From positions 186,001 through 250,000 of the forward strand of contig NZ_BJEQ01000003.1 in NCBI RefSeq assembly GCF_005405585.1: a DNA stretch of 64,000 bases, given 5' to 3'. This document shows, piece by piece, positions 25,593 through 34,105 of this stretch (its first letter is position 1; each line of letters starts with the position of its first letter). Under the pieces are notes generated by a model, which searched no databases, was not told the origin of the DNA, and worked only from the letters and a program-made list of their open reading frames with translations. The stretch is from Agarivorans sp. Toyoura001. Its GTDB lineage: Bacteria; Pseudomonadota; Gammaproteobacteria; Enterobacterales; Celerinatantimonadaceae. The position numbers and the translations under genes were made by a program.

Positions 25593-26402
25593 ATGATAAA
25601 TAAGTTAAGCAAATGTTATCGCAGAAAATTTAGACTACTTGCAGGTATTGCTTGGCTAGTTTCTCACTCGGTAATTGCCGTAGAAAATATCAATTTAACC
25701 AGTGGCGAGTGGCCTCCTTATTTATCAGCTAAATTAAGCAAAGGAGGTATTGCTGCGCAAATTGTCAGCGAGGCTTTTGCCCTTAATAACATCAATACTT
25801 ACTATGGTTATTATCCTTGGAAGCGCTCTTATGAGTATGCTCGTCGCGGATTTGGTGCCGCTAACGCTAAATGGCACGGCAGCCTTGCATGGGTCAAAAC
25901 CTCGCAACGCGAGCAACACTTTTGGTTTAGCGATCCCATTGTTAGTGATAAAGAGGTTTTATTCTTCTTAAAATCTAGCCCGATTCACTGGCATAAAATA
26001 GAAGATTTAAAAGGAGTCACTATTGGTGGAACCATGTTTTCTGTCTATCCCTCGCTTGAGAAAGCCGCCAAAAACCAGCTTATAGTGTTAGAAAAAGTAG
26101 GCGATTATCAGCGTCTATTCGAACGACTGCTGCACAAACGGATAGATGCGGTTGCTCTCACCAAGCATGTCGCGCTGAATTATATCAACTATCACCTCAG
26201 TAACAGCGATGCTCAGCAAATTAGCTATTCAGAAACCTTGCTCGAACAACGTAAGTTTCGTTTGATGTTATCTAAGCAATATCCAAACAATCAACGATAT
26301 CTGAAACAGTTTAATCAAGGATTACAAACGCTAAAATCTAGTGGGAGATATTCCGAAATAGTCGACCAATTTACCCCCCGTTTATTATCACCGTTAAATT
26401 AA
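25593..26402 (+). CDS. Periplasmic binding protein, family 3 (SBP_bac_3-like)
   Basis: 269 residues with a signal peptide (hydrophobic to about residue 30, cleavage near VIAVE). The mature part is the two-lobe family-3 fold: LTSGEWPPYLSAKLSKGGIAAQIVSEAF, YYPWKRSYEYAR, WVKTSQREQHFWFSDPIV, and LKGVTIGGTMFSVYPSLEKAAK. Such stand-alone marine proteins have diverged from amino-acid binding proteins and may be sensors; no permease is adjacent. The RSYEYAR and FSDPIVSDKEVLFF segments are typical. Ligand unknown. Confidence 0.75.
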   Translation: MINKLSKCYRRKFRLLAGIAWLVSHSVIAVENINLTSGEWPPYLSAKLSKGGIAAQIVSEAFALNNINTYYGYYPWKRSYEYARRGFGAANAKWHGSLAWVKTSQREQHFWFSDPIVSDKEVLFFLKSSPIHWHKIEDLKGVTIGGTMFSVYPSLEKAAKNQLIVLEKVGDYQRLFERLLHKRIDAVALTKHVALNYINYHLSNSDAQQISYSETLLEQRKFRLMLSKQYPNNQRYLKQFNQGLQTLKSSGRYSEIVDQFTPRLLSPLN

Positions 26403-26507
26403 CGGCAATAGGCGACTAATTCACGTGAATTTCCGCTAAGTTCACAGCTTTCAAAGAAAACATTTAGGACTATGATTGAGTTTTCCATCCTCTAGCAGTT
26501 GTTACCT

Positions 26508-27779
26508 ATGAGTCGTTTACATCAACAATTAGGCATTAGCCAAGGCGTTGCCTTGCTTGCCACTTCTCTTCTTGGCACGGGCATATTTGTGGTGCCAGCC
26601 ATTGCTGCCAGCATCGCTGAGCGCAGCTCACTATTAGCCTGGGCCATTCTCATCGCTTTGGTAATGCCTATCGCTTTTACCTTTGCCGCCTTAGGCAAGC
26701 GCTATCCGCACGCTGGTGGTGCCGCTCACTTTGTGGGAAAAGCCTTGGGGCAGCGCGCCGAAAAACTCACTGCCTTTTTGTTTCTGTCGGTACTGCCTGT
26801 GGGTTTACCGGCCGCGCTAGTGATGGCCACGGGGTTTTGGCAGGCGGTATTCGAGCTAAGCCCGATTATGTCGCTGGGTATTCAACTCTCTACCTTGCTA
26901 TGTATGCTGTTGCTGGGTTTGGGTGGCGCTAAACTGTCGGGCAATGTGCAAGCCATTATCGCCTTGGCCATTGTTACTTTAGTGGCGGCATTATGGTGGC
27001 AAGCCGATATAGTGAGCAGCGATTACCAATTGCCCAGTGACCTAGGCAGCCCCAATATTGTGCCTGCGCTGGCGGTGATGTTTTGGTGTTTTGTTGGCAT
27101 TGAAGCTTTCGCTCACATGGGAGAAGAATTTCGCCGCCCTGAGCGTGACTTCCCCATCGCTTTATTGCTTGGCGTATTTGTAGCTGGCGCCGTGTATTGG
27201 GCAGCGTCGGTAGTGGTTCTAAAGTTTGGTGCTTACGGTACTCAGCATGCTAATACGCAATCACTACCGCATGTAGTCGCTTTGCTGTTTGGCCCTCATG
27301 CAAAGTGGCTAGCCGCCATAGTTGGCTACCTAGCCTGCTTTGCTAGTATGAACATTTATATTCAAGGTTTTGCACGGCTGCTTTGGAGCATGGCTGACGA
27401 AGGTCACTTACCCAAGCAACTGGCACATTTATCGACAAACAAAGTCCCCACTCGTGCACTAATTACTATTGTTAGCGCCTGTGTTTTTAGCTGCGTTGTA
27501 GCGTGGTTATTTAAACTGCCGTTAGATGAGCTGATTCGCTACGCCAATGGCAATTTCATTGTGGTATACCTATTAAGCATGATCGCTGGTGCCGTATTAC
27601 TTAAGGGCGTGTTTAGAATACTGGCTGTCATTGGCGCCGCCTTATGCTGTTTGCTGCTGCTTGCGCTGGGCCAACAAAGTATCTACGTATTGCTGCTATC
27701 AGTAATATTTTTGCTAATTCAGCCTTTGTTTATGCAAATAAAGAAACAATGGAAAGTGTCTAAGCTACCCAAGAGTTGA
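26508..27779 (+). CDS. yjeH: APC-family amino-acid exporter, YjeH-like
   Basis: 423 residues with about 11-12 membrane helices. The opening LGISQGVALLATSLLGTGIFVVPAIAA and the later FWCFVGIEAFAHMGEEFRRPERDFPIALLLGV are the YjeH pattern; E. coli YjeH exports methionine and branched-chain amino acids (family knowledge). The start is ATG at 26508; a TTG three codons before is not needed. It ends in a basic tail (QIKKQWKVSKLPKS). A terminator follows. Confidence 0.87.
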   Translation: MSRLHQQLGISQGVALLATSLLGTGIFVVPAIAASIAERSSLLAWAILIALVMPIAFTFAALGKRYPHAGGAAHFVGKALGQRAEKLTAFLFLSVLPVGLPAALVMATGFWQAVFELSPIMSLGIQLSTLLCMLLLGLGGAKLSGNVQAIIALAIVTLVAALWWQADIVSSDYQLPSDLGSPNIVPALAVMFWCFVGIEAFAHMGEEFRRPERDFPIALLLGVFVAGAVYWAASVVVLKFGAYGTQHANTQSLPHVVALLFGPHAKWLAAIVGYLACFASMNIYIQGFARLLWSMADEGHLPKQLAHLSTNKVPTRALITIVSACVFSCVVAWLFKLPLDELIRYANGNFIVVYLLSMIAGAVLLKGVFRILAVIGAALCCLLLLALGQQSIYVLLLSVIFLLIQPLFMQIKKQWKVSKLPKS

Positions 27780-27828
27780 TAGCTTTAGACGCCGTTGCTT
27801 CATAAGCAATCACTAGCCAAAATGTATC

Positions 27829-27855
27829 AAGCACCACTTTGTCGTGGTGCTTTTT
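27829..27855 (+). terminator. Intrinsic terminator of the yjeH-like gene
   Basis: Stem AAGCACCAC / GTGGTGCTT with loop TTTGTC, then five T. It ends the yjeH transcript about 50 bases after the stop. Confidence 0.85.
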
Positions 27856-27871
27856 AAACGTTAAGCTTCAC

Positions 27872-28123
27872 TTGCAGCCTTTTCGCTATTGCCGTAGGCT
27901 AAAAGTTCATCACTTAGGAAATGACATGACCCAAGTTTTCATCACCGCCAAGTTCAGCAGTTTGCTCGCATTAAATGCTAACACTACTGTGGTTAAACTG
28001 TGGCTGCTGCTTACTACAAGCAGTGGTGAAGATTAGTTATACATTTTCACTGGCTGCGAAGCGCAGCCAGTCCCTTTGCCCTTCGTAGCCTACTTTTTTA
28101 CCCATAATAAGGCTCGTAAGGAC
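27872..28123 (+). promoter_or_regulatory. Promoter and possible leader region of the EamA-type gene
   Basis: A TTGCAG (27872-27877) lies 17 bases before TAGGCT (27895-27900), a weak promoter pair. Then come a 36-codon frame (27926-28036), a small stem CTGCTT/AAGCAG (28007-28023) overlapping its CTG CTG CTT codons, and a perfect 9-bp stem CTGGCTGCG/CGCAGCCAG (28050-28070). TGGCTGC at 28001-28007 could pair instead with GCAGCCA in the second stem, an attenuator-like choice. No T-run follows, so termination is not shown. Confidence 0.3.
27926..28036 (+). CDS. Possible 36-residue leader peptide
   Basis: ATG preceded by AGGA with about seven bases spacing. The peptide is rich in Leu, Thr and Val, with a cluster NTTVVKLWLLLTT near its end and no charged-residue pattern of a structured protein. 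The Leu-Leu-Leu-Thr-Thr codons fall on a small stem that could be opened by a stalled ribosome. It resembles amino-acid attenuator leaders, but could also be a chance frame. Confidence 0.3.
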   Translation: MTQVFITAKFSSLLALNANTTVVKLWLLLTTSSGED

Positions 28124-29059
28124 ATGAATAATCACAAACCGATATACCGTCAAATCGCCAGTCGCTTTTCTGCCAACACTATTGGCCTAGTACTCGCGCT
28201 GGTTGCTACTGCGCTGTTCTCCCTCAAAGCGATTTGGATCAAGCTTGCCTATCAACACGATATCGATCCCGTGAGCTTAATGACTTTGCGTATGGCGTTT
28301 AGCTTACCCATTTACTTGGCGCTAGCAGGTTTTTGGTGGAAACAGGGGCGCTTTACCAATAAACCGATTGCCGGTTTTGCCCTAAGAGCATCTATTGTAG
28401 GTATTGCGGGTTATTACCTTGCCAGCTTTTTGGATTTAAGCGGTTTGCAGTACATATCAGCCCCTTTGGAGCGGGTGGTATTGTACGCTTATCCTAGCTT
28501 CACTATTTTATTGGCTTGGTTGGTCTATCGGCAAAAACCACAAGCGATATTTGTTATCGCACTGCCGCTAAGCTGGGTGGGTGTGGCATTAATGATGTGG
28601 CATGAAGCAAGCGCAACTCAGTTAAGCAACAACGTGGCTCTAGGCACTAGTTTAGTGGTGGCGAGTGCGTTTAGCTTTGCCGTATATCTGGTATTTAGTA
28701 AAGCCATTGTCAGTAAAATAGGCAGCCAAGCATTTACGTGTATTGCAATGATAGCGGCAAGTTTGGCAATTTTTGTCCATTATTTCCTGCAAAATAGCAG
28801 TATTTCCCTAAGTGCTTATCCATCTCAAGTATATTGGTACGCACTAAATATGGCGATATTCTCTACGGTGATACCGTCCTTTTTATTTAGCGAAGCAATT
28901 CACCGTATTGGCGCGCAGCGTACCTCTATTTCCGGCAGCGCTGGGCCGGTATTTACGCTACTCATGGCAGTGTGGATTCTAGACGAGCAGGTAAACATCT
29001 TTCAGCTAATAGGTATTGCCCTAGTGGTGGCTGCGGTAGCCTTGCTCAATAGAAAATAA
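28124..29059 (+). CDS. EamA/DMT-family transporter
   Basis: 311 residues from the ATG at 28124 (AAGGA just before it; a longer frame reaches back to 28076). Ten hydrophobic helices in two EamA repeats. The segments LFSLKAIWIKLAYQHDIDPVSLMTLRMAF and LDLSGLQYISAPLERVVLYAYPSFTILLAW mark the first repeat; FLFSEAIHRIGAQRTSISGSAGPVFTLLMAVWILDEQ the second. Probably an inner-membrane exporter of amino acids or metabolites; substrate unknown. Confidence 0.87.
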   Translation: MNNHKPIYRQIASRFSANTIGLVLALVATALFSLKAIWIKLAYQHDIDPVSLMTLRMAFSLPIYLALAGFWWKQGRFTNKPIAGFALRASIVGIAGYYLASFLDLSGLQYISAPLERVVLYAYPSFTILLAWLVYRQKPQAIFVIALPLSWVGVALMMWHEASATQLSNNVALGTSLVVASAFSFAVYLVFSKAIVSKIGSQAFTCIAMIAASLAIFVHYFLQNSSISLSAYPSQVYWYALNMAIFSTVIPSFLFSEAIHRIGAQRTSISGSAGPVFTLLMAVWILDEQVNIFQLIGIALVVAAVALLNRK

Positions 29060-29135
29060 CCGCTAACAGCGCGGTAGCTTGCTCGGTCGATGTTTAGCCA
29101 GTTACACTAGGCTAAACATCGACTTTTAATGACTC

Positions 29136-29639
29136 ATGAACACGCTTAAATATCTCAGCGGCTATCCCGACACGCTACATTCGCAAATACAAAACTTGAT
29201 TGAGCAGCAAAAACTGGGCGACTTTTTGTTAGCTAAATACCCCACCATCCACAACATTCATAACGACCAGGCGCTAAGGGAATACGCCACTGAACTAAAA
29301 AACCGCTATATGCGAAAATCAGCCCCATTAAGCAAAGTTATTTACGACAAGAAAATTCATGTCGTGAAACACGCCTTGGGTTTACATAGTTATGTTTCAC
29401 GTGTTCAAGGCAGCAAACTAAAAAGTAAAAATGAGATCCGAGTTAGCAGCCTGTTTCAAAAGGTGCCAGAACCGTTTTTGAAGATGATTGTGGTACATGA
29501 ATTGGCGCATCTAAAAGAAAAAGAGCATGACAAAGCGTTTTACCAACTCTGTCAGCATATGCTGCCTGATTATCATCAATTAGAATTTGATACGCGGGTG
29601 TATTTAACCCAGCTAGAATTGGTTGGGCCAATTTACTAA
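29136..29639 (+). CDS. ygjP: YgjP-like metal-dependent hydrolase (M48-like HELAH motif)
   Basis: 167 residues, DUF45/YgjP family. The metal motif HELAHLKEKEHDKAFYQ (HExxH plus a downstream His) and the preceding LFQKVPEPFLKMIVV are clear. E. coli YgjP has been reported as a metal-dependent nucleotide (UTP) pyrophosphatase, while the fold looks like a zinc peptidase; I keep both options. Slightly longer than the core domain, with an N-terminal extension. It converges with the DUF805 gene. Confidence 0.85.
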   Translation: MNTLKYLSGYPDTLHSQIQNLIEQQKLGDFLLAKYPTIHNIHNDQALREYATELKNRYMRKSAPLSKVIYDKKIHVVKHALGLHSYVSRVQGSKLKSKNEIRVSSLFQKVPEPFLKMIVVHELAHLKEKEHDKAFYQLCQHMLPDYHQLEFDTRVYLTQLELVGPIY

Positions 29640-29656
29640 CCCAACCAGATCGCCAA

Positions 29657-30010
29657 TTAAGCGAATGCGCCATTACCCTTAGGGTTTGCGCCGTAGTTAT
29701 TGTCGTCGTGGCTATCTGAGGCCAAGAACACAATCAACACAATAAGGCCGATAATCGGTATTAAAGCAATTAGCTGCCACCAACCACTACGCCCCGTGTC
29801 ATGTAAACGTCTTGCGGCAATGCTGATGCAAGGAATCAACATTCCTAGTGAGAAGATAAGTGACAATAACTGCATGCCAATAGCAGCATCAATAACACTT
29901 AAGATGATGCTAATTACCATGTAAATCAGGCTAAACATCCAATATTCTTTTCTGCGAGCTCGCCCTGAAAATTCGGCATATTTCTTCAACGCGCTAATAA
30001 AGTATTCCAT
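29657..30010 (-). CDS. DUF805 membrane protein
   Basis: 117 residues with four hydrophobic helices. The DUF805 signature is visible: FSGRARRKEYWMFSLIY at the start and ISIAARRLHDTGRSGWWQLIALIPIIG. Common inner-membrane family, function unknown. The start is the second of two adjacent ATGs, five bases after AAGGA. The longer frame upstream has no support. Confidence 0.88.
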   Translation of the reverse strand: MEYFISALKKYAEFSGRARRKEYWMFSLIYMVISIILSVIDAAIGMQLLSLIFSLGMLIPCISIAARRLHDTGRSGWWQLIALIPIIGLIVLIVFLASDSHDDNNYGANPKGNGAFA

Positions 30011-30520
30011 CATAATCCTTTTCAATGAGTCATATAAATTCAAACTGGTATGACTAACACCAGCTAAAAAACACGCTAACCCATTGTTAAAAAACAAACT
30101 ATGATGCAAATCAGTGATCAATTAATAAAGGCAGAGGTAAGTAGCAGCGAAAGCAATCAGGCCACCTAGTACCTATTTGATAGCGGCACATTCAATGCTT
30201 ATGGCATCACCTCTTTATACAGTTATAAAGGCTATAAATGATTGAATATATTCGCTTAGCCAAAATGAATAACAGGCCTAATCACTAAGTTTTACATCAA
30301 TTTGGGGAACGCTTCCCAAGTTAGTTATGGCAGGCACCTAGCGATGCAGAAAAACTCGATGCTATCGTCAATATTTCAATTACTTAAGCCACCATTTATG
30401 AGTTACTCGTGGTTTTAAGTTACCTGCTATGCTTTAACAGAAAATGCTTAGCTAAATAACTTGAATCGTAACAGCGAACCCAATAGAGTAATTACTCTAT
30501 ATTGTTAAGGATGATACTTA
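30011..30520 (+). promoter_or_regulatory. 510-bp region before the efflux operon, with promoter and palindromic operator
   Basis: No convincing gene in the first 440 bases. Near the end, TTGAAT (30461-30466) stands 17 bases before TAGAGT (30484-30489), a plausible sigma-70 promoter. The perfect 18-bp palindrome ATAGAGTAATTACTCTAT (30483-30500) overlaps this -10 box and looks like a repressor site. AAGG lies about ten bases before the GTG start. Confidence 0.6.
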
Positions 30521-31924
30521 GTGATTACTCGATTTAAGAGCCCTAAACTCTTTTCGATAGGTTTAGTCGGATTACTCTGTGCGCTAGTGAGCAACACTTG
30601 TTTCGCAATGAGCTTTGAACAAGCATGGCTAGAAGTGCTAGAAAAGAACGAAAGCCTCGCCGCGAATAAAGCCAGCGTAGCTCGTTCTGAGGCAATGCGT
30701 GATGCCGCCAAAGATTTGTATTTTCCCAAGGTGGACTTAACCGGTAACTATACCCGTTTGGAAAAACCGGTCTCTCTTGACCTAAAAGACTTAGAACCAC
30801 TCGCGTCTCTAGATTTAAGCGGGCTTGACCCAGCATTAGGGCAAATTCTAGCGCCTTTATTAAACTTACCCACGGTAACAAACTTCACTGAACAAGATAT
30901 AACTACTAGCTCTATTCGCGCCATTTGGCCTTTATATACCGGTGGTCGCCGTGGCGCCGCTATTGATATTGCTCGCGAGCAGAATATTGAAGCAGGCAAA
31001 GTGCTGGCCATGCAACAACAAGCCAAGTTTGAAGACTTAGCCAAAGTGTACTTTGGTGTAGTGCTGGCCGCCCAAGTAGCAGAAACCTACAAAGATGTTG
31101 AAGACGGCTTAAAGAAACACCAGCGAAACGCATTAAAACTAGAGCAGCAAGGGCAAATTGCTTATGTTGAGCGGCTGCAAGCCGACGCTTCATTTGATAA
31201 AGCGAAAGTCGATACCAAAAAAGCGCTACGCAACTACGAAATAGCCCAACTGGCCTTAAATGAGTTAGTGCATAGCCAACATGCAGTGCAACCCAGCACA
31301 AGCTTATTCACCGAAGAGCAGATCCCCGAACTAGAAAGCTTTATGAGTCATACGCTGAATAGTTATCCGGGTTTGGCCATTCTCGACAGTAAATCAGAAC
31401 AAGCCAAGAAAATGGTCACCATTGCCAAAGGCAGTTATATGCCAGAGGTTTATATGTTTGGTAACTACGATATTTATAAAGGTGATAGTTTAGCCGCTAA
31501 ATACGCGCCCGACTGGATGGTAGGAGTTGGTGTATCGGTGCCGATTATTGATAACTCTGGACGCTCGGGCAAAGTGCTCGCAGCCAACAGTACCTTAGTG
31601 CAAATTGGCTATATTCGGGCTCAAGCCGAACGTGATTTAGGCTTGTTAGTGGAAAAAACCTACCGCGAAGCGGAGCAAGCTTTAGAGGAATATCAAGGCT
31701 TGGAATCTACTTTGGCACTGTCGAAAGAAAACTTACGGATCCGCTTAAAAGCCTTTAGCCAAGGTTTGGCTACTTCGCTAGATGTAGTAGACGCCGAGAT
31801 GTACCAAGCCAGCGTAAAAACGCAGCGCCAGTCGGCTGCTTATCACCATGTTATCGCCTTAGCAAAGCTCACTGCACTCAGTGGTGAAATGGCGCAGTTT
31901 TCACAATATTACCGATTTAACTAG
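30521..31924 (+). CDS. TolC-family outer-membrane efflux protein
   Basis: 467 residues. Signal peptide to about residue 29 (VSNTCFA). The mature protein has the long paired coiled-coil helices of TolC-type channel-tunnels and a two-fold repeat: FEQAWLEVLEKNESLAANKASVARSEAMRDAAK and later YPGLAILDSKSEQAKKMVTIAKGSYMPEVYMFG. It would span outer membrane and periplasm. The start is GTG, the only one with a ribosome site. First gene of the operon TolC-HlyD-ABC2-ABC2. Confidence 0.88.
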   Translation: MITRFKSPKLFSIGLVGLLCALVSNTCFAMSFEQAWLEVLEKNESLAANKASVARSEAMRDAAKDLYFPKVDLTGNYTRLEKPVSLDLKDLEPLASLDLSGLDPALGQILAPLLNLPTVTNFTEQDITTSSIRAIWPLYTGGRRGAAIDIAREQNIEAGKVLAMQQQAKFEDLAKVYFGVVLAAQVAETYKDVEDGLKKHQRNALKLEQQGQIAYVERLQADASFDKAKVDTKKALRNYEIAQLALNELVHSQHAVQPSTSLFTEEQIPELESFMSHTLNSYPGLAILDSKSEQAKKMVTIAKGSYMPEVYMFGNYDIYKGDSLAAKYAPDWMVGVGVSVPIIDNSGRSGKVLAANSTLVQIGYIRAQAERDLGLLVEKTYREAEQALEEYQGLESTLALSKENLRIRLKAFSQGLATSLDVVDAEMYQASVKTQRQSAAYHHVIALAKLTALSGEMAQFSQYYRFN

Positions 31925-31936
31925 GGTTTACTTATT

Positions 31937-32920
31937 ATGCGCAAGCTTTCAGCTGTTTTACCCATTGTTCCGCTTCTGGCTATTATTGCTTGGGTGGCAT
32001 ACTCGTTTTGGCAAGCCTACCAACCTAAACCACAAATCTTACAGGGCCAAATCGAGGCGCAGCAATACAACATATCCTCTAAAGTGGCCGGTCGTATTGA
32101 TCAAGTATTGGTAAGAAAAGGCGATCAAGTGGAACCGGGTCAATTGATATTTTCTATCACTAGCCCAGAATTAGACGCCAAATTAGAACAAGCAAAAGCC
32201 GGACAAGAAGCCGCGTCAGCCATCGCAGAGCAAGCTGAAAACGGCGCGCGCAGCCAAGAAATATCAGCTGCTAAAGATCAGTGGCAAAAAGCACTAGCAG
32301 CCTCTAAGTTGGCAGAAAAAACCTACCAGCGAGTAGATAACCTATTTGAAGACGGCGTAGTGTCTGAGCAAAAGCGTGATGAAGCCTATACCCAATGGCA
32401 AGCCTCTCGTTATACCGAGAACGCCGCCTCACAAATGTACCAATTGGCGAAAGAAGGCGCCCGTGACGAAACCAAACGCGCAGCGCTAGAGCAAGCTCGC
32501 GCAGCTGCTGGAGTAGTTGCCGAGGTGGAAGCCTTTTCTAGCGATACCTTGGTAAAAAGCTGGCATTCCGGCGAAGTGAGCCAGTTGCTACTGCAGACCG
32601 GTGAACTGGCTCCTACCGGGTTCCCAGTGGTATCGATTATAGATATGCAAGACGCTTGGTTAGTACTGCATGTGCGAGAAGACCAACTCAGCCAGTTTCA
32701 AACTGGCGAGCAATTTGTAGCGAAGTTACCCGCGTTAGACAACCAAGAATTTAAATTTGAAGTGTCTCACGTAGCGGTAATGGGAGACTTTGCCACGTGG
32801 CGAGCCACCGACAGCCGTACGGGTTTTGATTTGCGTACCTTTGAGATTGAAGCAAGACCGTTGCAGCAAATTGAGCAGTTGCGGGTAGGCATGAGTGCCA
32901 TTGTAGCGCTTGAGCAATAA
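31937..32920 (+). CDS. HlyD-family periplasmic adaptor protein
   Basis: 327 residues. One N-terminal membrane helix (VLPIVPLLAIIAWVAYSFW), then the lipoyl/biotinyl half-motif YNISSKVAGRIDQVLVRKGDQVEPGQLIFSI, a helical hairpin (about residues 75-195, Ala/Gln/Glu-rich) and the beta-barrel domain, ending RVGMSAIVAL. This is the YbhG/YhiI-type adaptor that joins ABC-2 permeases to TolC. 12 bases after the TolC gene; four bases before the first permease. Confidence 0.88.
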   Translation: MRKLSAVLPIVPLLAIIAWVAYSFWQAYQPKPQILQGQIEAQQYNISSKVAGRIDQVLVRKGDQVEPGQLIFSITSPELDAKLEQAKAGQEAASAIAEQAENGARSQEISAAKDQWQKALAASKLAEKTYQRVDNLFEDGVVSEQKRDEAYTQWQASRYTENAASQMYQLAKEGARDETKRAALEQARAAAGVVAEVEAFSSDTLVKSWHSGEVSQLLLQTGELAPTGFPVVSIIDMQDAWLVLHVREDQLSQFQTGEQFVAKLPALDNQEFKFEVSHVAVMGDFATWRATDSRTGFDLRTFEIEARPLQQIEQLRVGMSAIVALEQ

Positions 32921-32923
32921 ACC

Positions 32924-34105
32924 ATGCCACATACCGATGACTCAAGCCTTAGCCTAAGGCAGTTAGTTGCCCAGCAATGGGCATTGCTGCGCGATAACCG
33001 TTGGTTAATGGCCATGCTAACTTGGCTGCCTTTACTGGCTTTTGTTGGCGTGTGGTGGGTATTTTCCTCAGGGTTAACCCGAGATTTAGATATTGCGGTG
33101 GTGGATCACGACCACAGCCAGCTATCGCGTAGTTTAATTCGTCATTACGATGCCAGCCCCACCTTAAAAGTCGTCAGTGTAAGCGGCGAACCGGAAGCGC
33201 GTTCGTTGCTACGAACTGGCGAAGTATCTGCCTTAGTCATTATTCCCAGAGATTTAGAGAAACACACCAAGCTTGCCCATGCCCCAACAGTAGCGGCGTA
33301 TTACAACAGCCAATTTATGGTACTGGGTAAACAAATTAACTCTGCGTTGCGCCAAAGCCACGGTACGTTTAGTGCCAAAGTTGAAGTGGCGCGGGCACTT
33401 AGCCACGGCAATACTCAAATACTACAAGCGCTAGGCTCAGCCTTACCCATACGTAACCAGATTAGTGCTTTGTATAATGGTAATAGCAATTATGCCCAGT
33501 TTATTGTGTCGGCTGCACTGCCTGCCTTTTGGCAAATTTTGATCATGGCAGTAATGATTTTAGTCTTAGGGGCGGAACTGCGTGACCATAGCTACAAAGC
33601 CTGGTTAGCCAAACAAGCTTGGCAAAAAATCACCGTAAAGTTACTGTTTTTTGGTAGCCTACTGTGGTTGCAAGGGGTCTTGTTATGCACCTTAATGTTC
33701 CACGGTTTTGATTGGCCAATGCGCGGTTCATGGAGTGTATTATTGCTCGCACTACTGCTATGTGTGGTCGCTTCTCAAGCAATAGCGTTAATCTTTATGC
33801 TGTTGTTTCAAGATGTTGCCCGAGCATTGAGTTTTGCCGGGGCGCTTACGGCACCGAGCTTCGCGTTTATGGGAGTGACTTTTCCGGTTAGCGACATGCC
33901 TTGGTTTGCCCAGTTTTGGCGACAACTTATCCCAATTACCCATTACATTGAAACCCAAGTTTCGCAAGCTAACTATGGTGCCAGTGCCTTGCAATCATTA
34001 CCTTCTTTACAGGCTTTATTGTTATTTACCGTCACGTTTATTAGTGCCGCTTGGCTGATTCGAATTCGCTTTACGCAACCAGGCACTCAGGAGCTACGGT
34101 CATGA
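32924..34105 (+). CDS. ABC-2 type permease, first of two
   Basis: 393 residues: a first helix (about residues 24-46), a long periplasmic domain (DLDIAVVDHDHSQLSRSLIRHYDASPTL ...), then five helices in the C-terminal half (for example ALPAFWQILIMAVMILVL and LSFAGALTAPSFAFMGVTFPVSDMPWFAQFW). This is the ABC2_membrane_3/YhhJ-type layout used by drug exporters such as YbhSR. There is no ATP-binding domain fused to it. It overlaps the next gene by ATGA. Confidence 0.85.
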   Translation: MPHTDDSSLSLRQLVAQQWALLRDNRWLMAMLTWLPLLAFVGVWWVFSSGLTRDLDIAVVDHDHSQLSRSLIRHYDASPTLKVVSVSGEPEARSLLRTGEVSALVIIPRDLEKHTKLAHAPTVAAYYNSQFMVLGKQINSALRQSHGTFSAKVEVARALSHGNTQILQALGSALPIRNQISALYNGNSNYAQFIVSAALPAFWQILIMAVMILVLGAELRDHSYKAWLAKQAWQKITVKLLFFGSLLWLQGVLLCTLMFHGFDWPMRGSWSVLLLALLLCVVASQAIALIFMLLFQDVARALSFAGALTAPSFAFMGVTFPVSDMPWFAQFWRQLIPITHYIETQVSQANYGASALQSLPSLQALLLFTVTFISAAWLIRIRFTQPGTQELRS

